Shown here: positions 9,102 to 16,761 of the stretch, piece by piece
How positions within the stretch are numbered: position 1 is the stretch's first letter
How the letters are laid out: every line of letters begins with the position of its first letter
Assembly (NCBI RefSeq): GCF_000166395.1
Contig: NC_014655.1
Location: 1,922,001-1,986,000 of the forward strand
DNA: 64,000 nt
DNA from: Leadbetterella byssophila DSM 17132
Lineage (GTDB): Bacteria > Bacteroidota > Bacteroidia > Cytophagales > Spirosomataceae
Direction of reading: 5' to 3'
Made by a program: the position numbers and the translations under genes
The notes under the pieces: generated by a model
Databases searched by the model: none
What the model was told of the DNA's origin: nothing
Seen by the model: only the letters and a program-made list of their open reading frames with translations

Positions 9102-9737
9102 TTATTTTCTAGCTTCCAAAGCTACCGCAAATTCAAATCTACTGGGATCCTCCACATGTTTAAACATGGGATCTTCCGAGTCATTGAAGGAACATTCACG
9201 TACCTCAATAAAGCCTGCATTGCGTAACTCTGCGCTTAGAGATTTCCTATCCCACATCCATAGGTGATGAGAATTCCCGAAGTAAGAAGAAACCATTCCC
9301 TTCGCTCCACGGGCCCTGCTAGGCACACCTAGAAGCGTGTTTTCCATGAAAAAATGCGAGGCATTCTCGTCTCCATTATCCAGTCTGCGTAGGTATTCCC
9401 TGGCCGCATATTCCAGATCAGGAACTACACAACGGAATATCCCCCCTTTCTTCAGAATAGCATAGGAATTTGCCAGAGCTTTACGCATATCTGCTAATGC
9501 CAAATGTTCCAATGTATGCGAACAATACAAGCCATCTACAGAGTTTACATCTTCAGGTAATCCTTTGATGATGTCTCCATAACGTACGTTGGAAGGGAAT
9601 CTAGTGTTAAGTTGGTTTTGTAATAAATTTCCTAAAACTGGGGTTTTCTGAATCTGTAAAGTTGGGGAAGCGTCATAGTTTATCCATTGTTCAGGTGCTG
9701 ATAGACCGCAACCATATTGAACGTATTTTTTATTCAT
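9102..9737 (-). CDS. class I SAM-dependent methyltransferase (type 11-like)
   Basis: 211 residues. The N-terminus YVQYGCGLSAPEQWINYDASP resembles the altered motif I of small surface-polysaccharide methyltransferases, and VDGLYCSHTLEHLALADMRKAL, YAILKKGGIFRCVVPDLE are motifs II-III of Methyltransf_11. A candidate -7 box TATTTTTG lies at 9773-9766 on the minus strand. Commonly found in glycan synthesis clusters, which fits the glycosyltransferase and O-acyltransferase neighbours. Acceptor unknown. Confidence 0.78.
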   Translation of the reverse strand: MNKKYVQYGCGLSAPEQWINYDASPTLQIQKTPVLGNLLQNQLNTRFPSNVRYGDIIKGLPEDVNSVDGLYCSHTLEHLALADMRKALANSYAILKKGGIFRCVVPDLEYAAREYLRRLDNGDENASHFFMENTLLGVPSRARGAKGMVSSYFGNSHHLWMWDRKSLSAELRNAGFIEVRECSFNDSEDPMFKHVEDPSRFEFAVALEARK

Positions 9738-9789
9738 CGGATGATCAAATCTAAAATGTAATTAGCAAAAATAATAAGTAGAATTTAAA

Positions 9790-10782
9790 TCACTTCACGG
9801 CCTCCAAAAGAATTGCACCGTTAACCTTATCTACCCATATTTTTTGCCCCTCACAAGTCCAGTGCGAATCCCCCTTCAAATAGTACTCCCCTTGCTGAAA
9901 CTCCCTCCATACACTGATAATAGGAGTTTCCAAATCCGGATGAGCCTCAATCCTTTCTACTAATCGATTATATCTGGAATCATTGGTCAACAGTAGACTA
10001 GATTTATTTGGAATAATACTCAAATACACTTCATCAAACCCCAGCTTCTTATAATTCTCTCGGGTTTGATTGATATGCAGAACGATCCGGTCTAACTCCT
10101 CCTCAGATACGGGATCAAAAACAGAACTCACTCCCTCCGCTAGATCTAATTCGTAGACCAAATGCTCGTCCAAAACGCCTACCTTCGGATCCACCTTACC
10201 GAAAAACTGCTTGTTAAAACCTGCCTTCCACTCCTTTATCTTCAGTATGAAATCTGAGCTAAACAGTACAGATTCATGCATTTCTTCCCGATAAGGCACC
10301 TGCAATTCCACGAGCCAATCGTACCAATGTTGGGATTGTACCTTAGGTACTGTTGTAGGAGGCAAAGACCATTCATTCCACGGTTGAGTAGCAAAACGTT
10401 CCCTAAAATGACGCTCCACACTCTCTATGACCAGGATCTTTTTTCCTTCTTTCAAGACCAAGTTATGGGCTGGAGTATTCACTGCTGAGCGTTCGAAGTG
10501 GCTGGCAGCATAAGCCTCTCCTCCTATCCTACCCAGTTCAGTAAAACTATCCCCAGCTAAATACAAGCTAAGCGGAACTTTCTGACCTTCATACACCTGG
10601 CCGCATTTCTTCACCTCTTCACGGTATTCCCCTAGATTAGACAAACGATAGAGATCTCCATACCGAAAGTCATCTTCTATATAATCATTATCCACCAAGT
10701 ACACTACCGTAGCACGCGAACACCCCAAAAACCACAGGAAGGATGCCAGGACCAATACCGTATATTTTAGCACTTTACCCAT
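9790..10782 (-). CDS. AlgX/AlgJ-like SGNH-fold partner of the O-acyltransferase
   Basis: 330 residues. N-terminal hydrophobic anchor (about 5-22). LYLAGDSFTELG near 73-84 supplies the SGNH nucleophile Ser in GDSF, and YYLKGDSHWTCEGQKIW near the C-terminus supplies the Asp-x-His pair (DSHW). This is the pattern of AlgX, AlgJ and DHHW proteins that act beside MBOAT proteins to O-acetylate exported polysaccharide. It starts 3 nt after the stop of the MBOAT gene, on the same strand. Likely attaches acetyl groups to a surface glycan in the periplasm; the glycan is unknown. Confidence 0.72.
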   Translation of the reverse strand: MGKVLKYTVLVLASFLWFLGCSRATVVYLVDNDYIEDDFRYGDLYRLSNLGEYREEVKKCGQVYEGQKVPLSLYLAGDSFTELGRIGGEAYAASHFERSAVNTPAHNLVLKEGKKILVIESVERHFRERFATQPWNEWSLPPTTVPKVQSQHWYDWLVELQVPYREEMHESVLFSSDFILKIKEWKAGFNKQFFGKVDPKVGVLDEHLVYELDLAEGVSSVFDPVSEEELDRIVLHINQTRENYKKLGFDEVYLSIIPNKSSLLLTNDSRYNRLVERIEAHPDLETPIISVWREFQQGEYYLKGDSHWTCEGQKIWVDKVNGAILLEAVK

Positions 10783-10785
10783 AGC

Positions 10786-12171
10786 TTAGAACTGGAAATA
10801 GATGAATTGATCGCCCGAAAATACCCCGAAGAAATAACACAAGAAGGCCAAGCCCACAAACTTAGCATAGAAGGCCGGAGTGTTTTTCACGGATATCTCT
10901 TTGACAAAGATATCCTTCAAGAATAAGACCACTATCAGTAGCCAACAGAACATAAATTCCGTGCCATTATACGGCATACTGTAGCCACTAAAGAAGTCAA
11001 ACGTAAGGATTTTAGTCAAGATAACCTTTGCATTATAAAATCCTTTGGCACGGAAAAACACCCAAGCCAATGTCACCAATATGAAGGTAAAAACTATGGA
11101 TAGAAAATCGTTCTTGGGCAATTTCACCAAGCGATCCCTCATCCTAGCCAATATCTGGAAGGCCGCATGCAAACCTCCCCAAATAATAAAGGTCCATGCC
11201 GCACCGTGCCACAGCCCACTGACCAGGAAAACGATAGCCAGGTTTCTATACAGCTTCCACTCGCCCTCTCGAGATCCTCCTAGGGGAATGTACAAGTAAT
11301 CCTTGAACCAAGTGGATAGCGAAATATGCCATCTCCTCCAGAACTCACCTATACTTTTGGACAGATACGGTACGTCAAAGTTGCGCATCAACGTAAAGCC
11401 CATGGTTCGTCCTGCCCCAATGGCAATATCTGAATAGCCGGAAAAGTCGCAATATATTTGGAAACTATAGAATACTGCAGCCACCAATAAGGTTAATCCA
11501 CCGTGCTCTGTAGGATTATCGAAACAGTAATCCACCATTTCGGCTAATCTATTTGATATAACCACCTTTTTAAACAAACCCCATAGCATCAACATCAAGC
11601 CTGATTTTAGGTTCTCGAAGCTGTACTTAAAATAGGTATGAAACTGTGGCAGCATGTTCTGTGGACGTTCTATTGGACCCGCTACTAACTGAGGGTAGAA
11701 CATCACGTACAGAGAGTAGATGATAAAGTCCTTTTCAGGCTCCTGTTTCCTTCTATACACCTCAATGGTATAGCTCATGGCCTGGAAGGTATGAAAGGAC
11801 AGCCCTATGGGCAGTTCCAACTGGTAATCCGGCAAAGGATTCACCATTCCCATCAGGTCCAGAAGAATGGTCAAGTTGCCATTAAAGAAGTTCCAATATT
11901 TGAAAAATGCCAAGAAGCCTATGTTAGCTATCAAACTGAGCACCAGGAAGAGCTTTCTCTTTTTGCCCTCACTCTGGGCTATCCATATCCCTGCAAAATA
12001 GTCTACTATGATAGTGACCAGCAGAATGAGTATATAAATGGGCTTAAATACAAGGTAGAAGTAGCAAGATGCTAATAACAATAGCCAAACTCTCCCTCTG
12101 TGACGGATGGAAAAATAGAGTATGGTAACTACGATATAAAACAGTATAAACTGCAGGGAATCAAATAACAT
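10786..12171 (-). CDS. MBOAT family membrane-bound O-acyltransferase (AlgI-like)
   Basis: 461 residues, about 11 membrane helices. Signatures: FKYWNFF near 105, LPIGLSFHTFQAMSYTIEVYR near 140-160 (conserved His), FWRRWHISLSTWFKDYLYIPLGG with the first conserved His, and SGLWHGAAWTFIIWG with the catalytic His near residue 322. AlgI and its relatives carry acetyl groups across the inner membrane for polysaccharide O-acetylation. Operon with the AlgX-like gene downstream. A -7 box TATTTTTG lies at 12202-12195 on the minus strand. There is no alginate synthesis cluster here, so 'AlgI' describes the fold, not the substrate. Confidence 0.88.
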   Translation of the reverse strand: MLFDSLQFILFYIVVTILYFSIRHRGRVWLLLLASCYFYLVFKPIYILILLVTIIVDYFAGIWIAQSEGKKRKLFLVLSLIANIGFLAFFKYWNFFNGNLTILLDLMGMVNPLPDYQLELPIGLSFHTFQAMSYTIEVYRRKQEPEKDFIIYSLYVMFYPQLVAGPIERPQNMLPQFHTYFKYSFENLKSGLMLMLWGLFKKVVISNRLAEMVDYCFDNPTEHGGLTLLVAAVFYSFQIYCDFSGYSDIAIGAGRTMGFTLMRNFDVPYLSKSIGEFWRRWHISLSTWFKDYLYIPLGGSREGEWKLYRNLAIVFLVSGLWHGAAWTFIIWGGLHAAFQILARMRDRLVKLPKNDFLSIVFTFILVTLAWVFFRAKGFYNAKVILTKILTFDFFSGYSMPYNGTEFMFCWLLIVVLFLKDIFVKEISVKNTPAFYAKFVGLAFLCYFFGVFSGDQFIYFQF

Positions 12172-12282
12172 CTATGCTGTATGTATTTCGGGCTCAAAAA
12201 TAGATAATGTTAGAGGGAATCTAAAACGTTCAGAGAAATTCTTCCTTTTCAGATGGTGAACAAGATTTAGAAAAGCAGATAG

Positions 12283-12290
12283 TATCTTTG
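12283..12290 (+). promoter_or_regulatory. -7 box of mnmE
   Basis: TATCTTTG fits TAnnTTTG and lies 20 nt before the TTG start; no convincing -33 box. Confidence 0.4.
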
Positions 12291-12310
12291 CAGTAGAAAT
12301 CAGTACAGCA

Positions 12311-13645
12311 TTGAATTTTCAAGATACCATATGTGCCGTGGCAACCCCTCCGGGAGTGGGAGCATTAGCCATCATTCGCGTTTCCGGACCGGAAGCCATT
12401 TCCCTTGTAGACGCCGTTTTTAAAGGAAAATCCTTGAAGCATGCAGAAGGGAATACCATAGTTTACGGGCATATTGTAGATGGAGAAAAGGTAGTAGATG
12501 AGGTATTGGTATCTGTCTTTAGGAATCCCCGCTCCTTTACGGGGGAAGATTCCTTAGAGATCTCCACTCACGGAAGCCCTTTTATCATCAGATACGTGAT
12601 GAAATTATTGGTACAAAAGGGTTGTAGACCCGCAGGACCAGGGGAATTTACGCAAAGAGCCTTCTTGAATGGCCGACTGGATCTGGTACAGGCTGAGGCG
12701 GTAGCTGATTTGATTGCTGCGGACTCAGAAGCCGCGCATAAGACGGCTTTGAACCAACTTCGCGGAGGATTTTCCAGGAAACTGGCCATATTGCGTGAGG
12801 ATCTGATTCATTTTGCCAGCTTAGTGGAATTAGAATTGGACTTTGGGGAAGAGGACGTGGAGTTTGCAGATCGAGATGATTTGAAGGCATTGATTCTGAA
12901 TCTTCAGGATCAGATCCGACCCTTGATTCAGAGCTTTGAAAGTGGAAATGCTATCAAAGAAGGTTTTCCCGTAGCTATTATCGGTGCGCCAAATGCCGGT
13001 AAAAGTACCCTGCTGAATGCCCTCTTAAATGAAGACAGAGCCATAGTTACGGACATCGCCGGAACCACCAGAGATATCATAGAAGATACCCTGATCATAG
13101 ACGGCATCAAGTTTAGATTCATAGATACGGCAGGGATCAGAGAAACAGAAGACCTGATTGAGGCCATGGGCATAGAACGCTCTAAGAAGGCGCTGCAAGA
13201 CGCGAGATTAGTACTTTTCTTATATGACAGTACTCAAGGTTACGAGTTCCTCCAAGACCTTCAAGGTCTGATTCGCGAGGACCAGACCCTGTTTTGGGTA
13301 CGGAACAAAACAGATATAGATGAGTCCTCTATCCGAGAAGGAGAAATCCGCATCTCTGCCAGAGCACAAGTAGGCATTGAGGCATTGAAAAAGCAGATCT
13401 CCCAATCCGTGGCCGACCTAAAAACCACAGACACTACCATCACGAACGTACGACACTTTGACCATCTGACTAAGGCCTACTCGGCTTTAGATGATGTACT
13501 CACCGGCCTACACTCCGGCATCACCGGCGACTTCCTGGCCCAGGACATCCGCTTAGCCCTTCACCACCTCGGTGAAATCACCGGCACCATCAGCACAGAT
13601 GATCTTTTGAAGAATATCTTTGGGAAGTTTTGTATTGGGAAGTAG
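12311..13645 (+). CDS. mnmE: tRNA uridine-5-carboxymethylaminomethyl(34) synthesis GTPase MnmE
   Basis: With MnmG modifies the wobble uridine of certain tRNAs. 444 residues, full length. The N-terminal tetrahydrofolate-binding domain starts DTICAVATPPGVGALAIIRVSG; the G domain has GAPNAGKST (about 223-231), TDIAGTTRD, DTAGIRE and NKTD; the chain ends FCIGK with the conserved cysteine. The start is TTG: homologues begin with the DTIxAxATPPG segment and no ATG fits. Stands alone between convergent and unrelated genes. Confidence 0.95.
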   Translation: MNFQDTICAVATPPGVGALAIIRVSGPEAISLVDAVFKGKSLKHAEGNTIVYGHIVDGEKVVDEVLVSVFRNPRSFTGEDSLEISTHGSPFIIRYVMKLLVQKGCRPAGPGEFTQRAFLNGRLDLVQAEAVADLIAADSEAAHKTALNQLRGGFSRKLAILREDLIHFASLVELELDFGEEDVEFADRDDLKALILNLQDQIRPLIQSFESGNAIKEGFPVAIIGAPNAGKSTLLNALLNEDRAIVTDIAGTTRDIIEDTLIIDGIKFRFIDTAGIRETEDLIEAMGIERSKKALQDARLVLFLYDSTQGYEFLQDLQGLIREDQTLFWVRNKTDIDESSIREGEIRISARAQVGIEALKKQISQSVADLKTTDTTITNVRHFDHLTKAYSALDDVLTGLHSGITGDFLAQDIRLALHHLGEITGTISTDDLLKNIFGKFCIGK

Positions 13646-13709
13646 AATACATAATTCATGAATCCAATGTAAAAGCCCACCCCCTCAAAATTCACTCTCT
13701 ATTCAACTT

Positions 13710-14275
13710 ATGAAACACGAACTTAAACGCATTTTAGACAAATTAGAGGTATTCACTCCAGAGGAAGTAACGGAGCTTTGTGAACTTCTGAAGGTTATCA
13801 GAGTTGAGAAAGACGCACTGTTGCTGAAAGAGGGACAGATTTACAATTCCTGCTTCTTTGTTTTGAAAGGTTGCATGCGGAAGTACGTGACTGTAGATGG
13901 GGATGAGAAGAATTTAGCTTTCTACACGGAAGAACAGGCCATCAACTTCTTTACCAGTTATTCGAAGAAGACCCCGTCAGATAGCTATTTATCGGCGGTG
14001 GGAGACACCATCCTTTTGGAGGGAAATCCTGATATGGATGCTGAAATCTTTGCTAAGTTCCCAAAACTGCAGCATTTGACTAGGAAGAGGATTTTGGTCA
14101 GACCCAAGATGCCTTTGCCCAGTACATCACTTCTTCACCGGAAGAACGATATCTAGATCTTTTGGAAAACAGAGCGGATCTGTTGCAAAGGATCCCTCAA
14201 CGCCACTTGGCCAGCTATCTTGGCATCACGCCTGAATCTCTAAGTAAAATACGGAAGCGCATTAGCATAAAATAG
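13710..14275 (+). pseudogene. Crp/Fnr-type transcriptional regulator, frameshifted
   Basis: The first frame (13710 to about 14095) reads as a cyclic-nucleotide-binding fold ending FPKLQHLTRK. The rest of the protein continues in the -1 frame from about 14090 (EEDFGQTQDAFAQYITSSPEE) through YLDLLENRADLLQRIPQRHL and ASYLGITPESLSKIRKRI, the winged-helix DNA-binding part, to a stop at 14273-14275. Joined, the two parts make a normal Bacteroidota Crp-family protein of about 190 residues, so one base (modulo 3) is missing near 14085-14100. Either a real lesion or a sequencing error; the unshifted frame stops at 14156 and would lack the DNA-binding domain. Confidence 0.8.
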
Positions 14276-14398
14276 TTACAAGGTATGTACTCCTTTGAAT
14301 CGGATTAGCCATCCGGCTAAGATAGCCATACCTATCAAGGAAAATCCCACCATTTTAGGAAATAGTGTAAGATGGCGATTTGAGAATCCTTTTTGCAT
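14276..14398 (-). CDS. small membrane protein, 40 residues, hypothetical
   Basis: A short reading frame on minus: basic N-terminus (MQKGFSNRHLTLFPK), one hydrophobic helix (about 16-32, MVGFSLIGMAILAGW) and a short basic tail. Its stop abuts the end of the Crp/Fnr pseudogene. Upstream on the minus strand is a -7-like box TAGTTTTG (14432-14425), which supports expression. No family recognised; the main support is the clean helix and the promoter-like box. Confidence 0.45.
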   Translation of the reverse strand: MQKGFSNRHLTLFPKMVGFSLIGMAILAGWLIRFKGVHTL

Positions 14399-15610
14399 TT
14401 TGAAAATAAATGAGTTTAAGGTTTCAAAACTAGCTCTTTGAGGAGGAGATGCTCGTTGACTTTGGTTAAGAAAGGAGGTCTTAATATTAACTTAGTCCGC
14501 CGGATGGCAAGGAGTCTTCAGAAATGAATTTTACTGCTGATTAGAAAATGAAATATCTCATTTTGATGTGTAAACGGAGGAATAAATACACAGAGATACG
14601 AATGGTCAGTTAAAAGGACTGGGTATTTACTAAGTAATAAAGCAAGGTTAGGAAGTAGAGAATAGATCACATTTTTTAGAAACTTTATGAATACTGGCGC
14701 AACCTTTCCCTCTTGCAGTTCCTGAAGCAACACGTTGTGAATTCCTTTCAATTTTTAGTAACTTTATGATTACTGTCGCAACGCAACAGGTTCAGGAAAA
14801 TCCGTTCAGATTGTTGTGAATTCCTTTCAATTTTTAGTAACTTTATGATTACTGTCGCAACTTTGCCGGCCCTCCCTAATTTTGGAAATGTGTTGTGAAT
14901 TCCTTTCAATTTTTAGTAACTTTATGGTTACTGTCGCAACTTTTTGCGTAGTTCTTCTACTGCCAGCTGGGTTGTGAATTCCTTTCAATTTTTAGTAACT
15001 TTATGATTACTGTCGCAACATTTCCGGCGAGTGTAGCAAGCGCGGTAGAGTTGTGAATTCCTTTCAATTTTTAGTAACTTTATGATTACTGTCGCAACTT
15101 ACAAACCAAAATATGCCTCTTTCCTACCGTTGTGAATTCCTTTCAATTTTTAGTAACTTTATGATTACTGTCGCAACGAAGTGCTTTTGAGCAGTAATTT
15201 GCGCGTCGTTGTGAATTCCTTTCAATTTTTAGTAACTTTATGATTACTGTCGCAACCTGCTTCCGTGACCGCTTCTGCAATAATCCGTTGTGAATTCCTT
15301 TCAATTTTTAGTAACTTTATGGTTACTGTCGCAACAAAAGGAGAATAAAGAAGCTCTTTCCAGGCGTTGTGAATTCCTTTCAATTTTTAGTAACTTTATG
15401 ATTACTGTCGCAACAATAGATGCTTATTTTAAGAATGAGTACAAGTTGTGAATTCCTTTCAATTTTTAGTAACTTTATGATTACTGTCGCAACAAAGAGA
15501 CTTAAAGGCAAGCATTTTTAAAGTTGTGAATTCCTTTCAATTTTGTAACCCTCCCCAAAAATAGGACAAGTTAAAACGCAACAATAAAGGTTTAACATTA
15601 ACTTGTAACA

Positions 15611-15877
15611 ATGAAAAAGAGTAAGCACTCAGAACATCAGATTGTGAAAGTACTCGGAGAGTACGAGAACGGTCGTAAGGTAGAAGACATCTGCCGGGAA
15701 TTAAATATTCACAAAGCCACTTTCCATACCTGGAAGAAGAAGTATTCAGGGATGAGTGGGACGGATCTGGCAGAACTAAAATCTCTTCAACAGGAGAATG
15801 CCAGATTAAAGAAGATGTATGCTGATCTAGCCCTGGATCACGCCGTTCTCAAGGACGTACTATCAAAAAAGTTTTAG
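15611..15877 (+). CDS. IS3-family transposase OrfA (DNA-binding subunit)
   Basis: 88 residues: helix-turn-helix (HSEHQIVKVLGEYENGRKVE, then DICRELNIHKATFHTWKKKY) followed by a leucine-zipper-like coiled coil (about 55-80). Ends at a run of six A and a G (15865-15871), the AAAAAAG slippery sequence used by IS3 elements for -1 frameshifting. In the -1 frame the reading continues IKKVLGPFEKRVVVNYI into orfB without a stop, so the element is built to make an OrfAB fusion. Confidence 0.9.
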   Translation: MKKSKHSEHQIVKVLGEYENGRKVEDICRELNIHKATFHTWKKKYSGMSGTDLAELKSLQQENARLKKMYADLALDHAVLKDVLSKKF

Positions 15878-15894
15878 GGCCTTTTGAAAAGCGA

Positions 15895-16761
15895 GTGGTG
15901 GTGAATTATATCGTAAACGAGTATGGCATGAGCATTCAAAAGGCCTGTAAGATCATGGATTTAAGTCGTTCCGTTTATTACTATTCTTCTGTAAAAGACG
16001 ATACAGAAGTAAGAGGAAAGCTACTAGGTCTAGCCGAAAATCATCCGAAGGAAGGTCAGGATAAGATGTATCAAAGGATACGGAATCAGGGCCTTAAATG
16101 GAATTACAAGCGTGTCCGCAGGATTTACCTTCTATTGGGTCTAAACCTTCGTCAAAAGACTCGCAAGAGGCTTCCTGCACGTGTTAAAGTACCGTTGATT
16201 CAGCCGGAAGGTATCAATCATACCTGGAGCATGGACTTCATGCATGATGTTCTTGGCAATGGCCGGAAGATCAGAATTTTGAATATCATCGATGATTATA
16301 ACCGGGAAGCTCTGACCGTAGAGGCTCATTTCAGTATACAGTCGAACATGGTAGTTCAAAGTCTGGAGGATCTAATCGCATATAGAGGTAAGCCTACCCA
16401 AATCAGAGTTGATAACGGCCCTGAATTTGTTGCAAATGTGTTGGCTGACTGGTGTAGAGAGAATGACATCAGACTCCTTTATATCCAGCCCGGAAAGCCC
16501 TTTCAGAATGGATAACGTTTTAACCGAACTTTTAGAGAATCTATACTGGACGCCTATGTGTTTGAAAATATCCATCAGGTCAGAATCCTGGCAGAAGAAT
16601 TTATGAAGGATTATCATACCCAAAGACCGCATGAATCGCTAGGAGGATTCACCCCGGAAAAGTTTAAAAATTTGAGCACTTCATTTCCAGCAGGGGGAGC
16701 TAGCTCCCCCTGCTGGAAGAACAATAAATCAATATCTTTGTTTAATTATACTATGTCCTAA
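15895..16761 (+). pseudogene. IS3-family transposase OrfB, catalytic Glu lost through an internal stop
   Basis: Retroviral-type integrase core (rve). First Asp in HTWSMDFMHDVLGNG, second Asp in RVDNGPEF. The third catalytic residue should sit in QNGYIERFNRTFR; here the DNA reads QNG, TAA (16513-16515), RFNRTFRESI, in the same frame on both sides. A 6-bp deletion turning TAy-AT-GAA into TAA explains this exactly: it removes Ile and the catalytic Glu and leaves a stop. After the stop the frame stays open to 16761 (HTQRPHESLGGFTPEKF and an unusual tail encoded by a perfect palindrome). Dead transposase; could only be mobilised in trans. Confidence 0.9.
16685..16718. repeat. perfect 34-bp palindrome at the 3' end of orfB
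   Basis: Arms of 17 bp without spacer: TTCCAGCAGGGGGAGCT (16685-16701) and its exact reverse complement (16702-16718). It is GC-rich in an AT-rich element, lies inside the orfB tail and encodes FPAGGASSPCW. It could form a strong hairpin in RNA from either strand, stopping read-through from outside or shielding the transposase from it. No T-run follows directly. Confidence 0.85.

Noticed and set aside
10786-12171. Alginate biosynthesis operon
   Set aside because: The AlgI-like and AlgX-like pair stands alone; no alg8, alg44 or algD-like gene is present, so only O-acylation of some glycan is supported.
14465-14490. Possible tracrRNA anti-repeat (GAAAGGA at about 14475)
   Set aside because: Only seven bases match the complement of the repeat; an anti-repeat should pair over 15 or more. 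No longer match was found in the flanks.
14518-14751. Open frame of 77 codons on minus at the left end of the array
   Set aside because: Its sequence is mostly translated CRISPR repeat and spacer; same for frames at 17684-17881 and 18115-18357.
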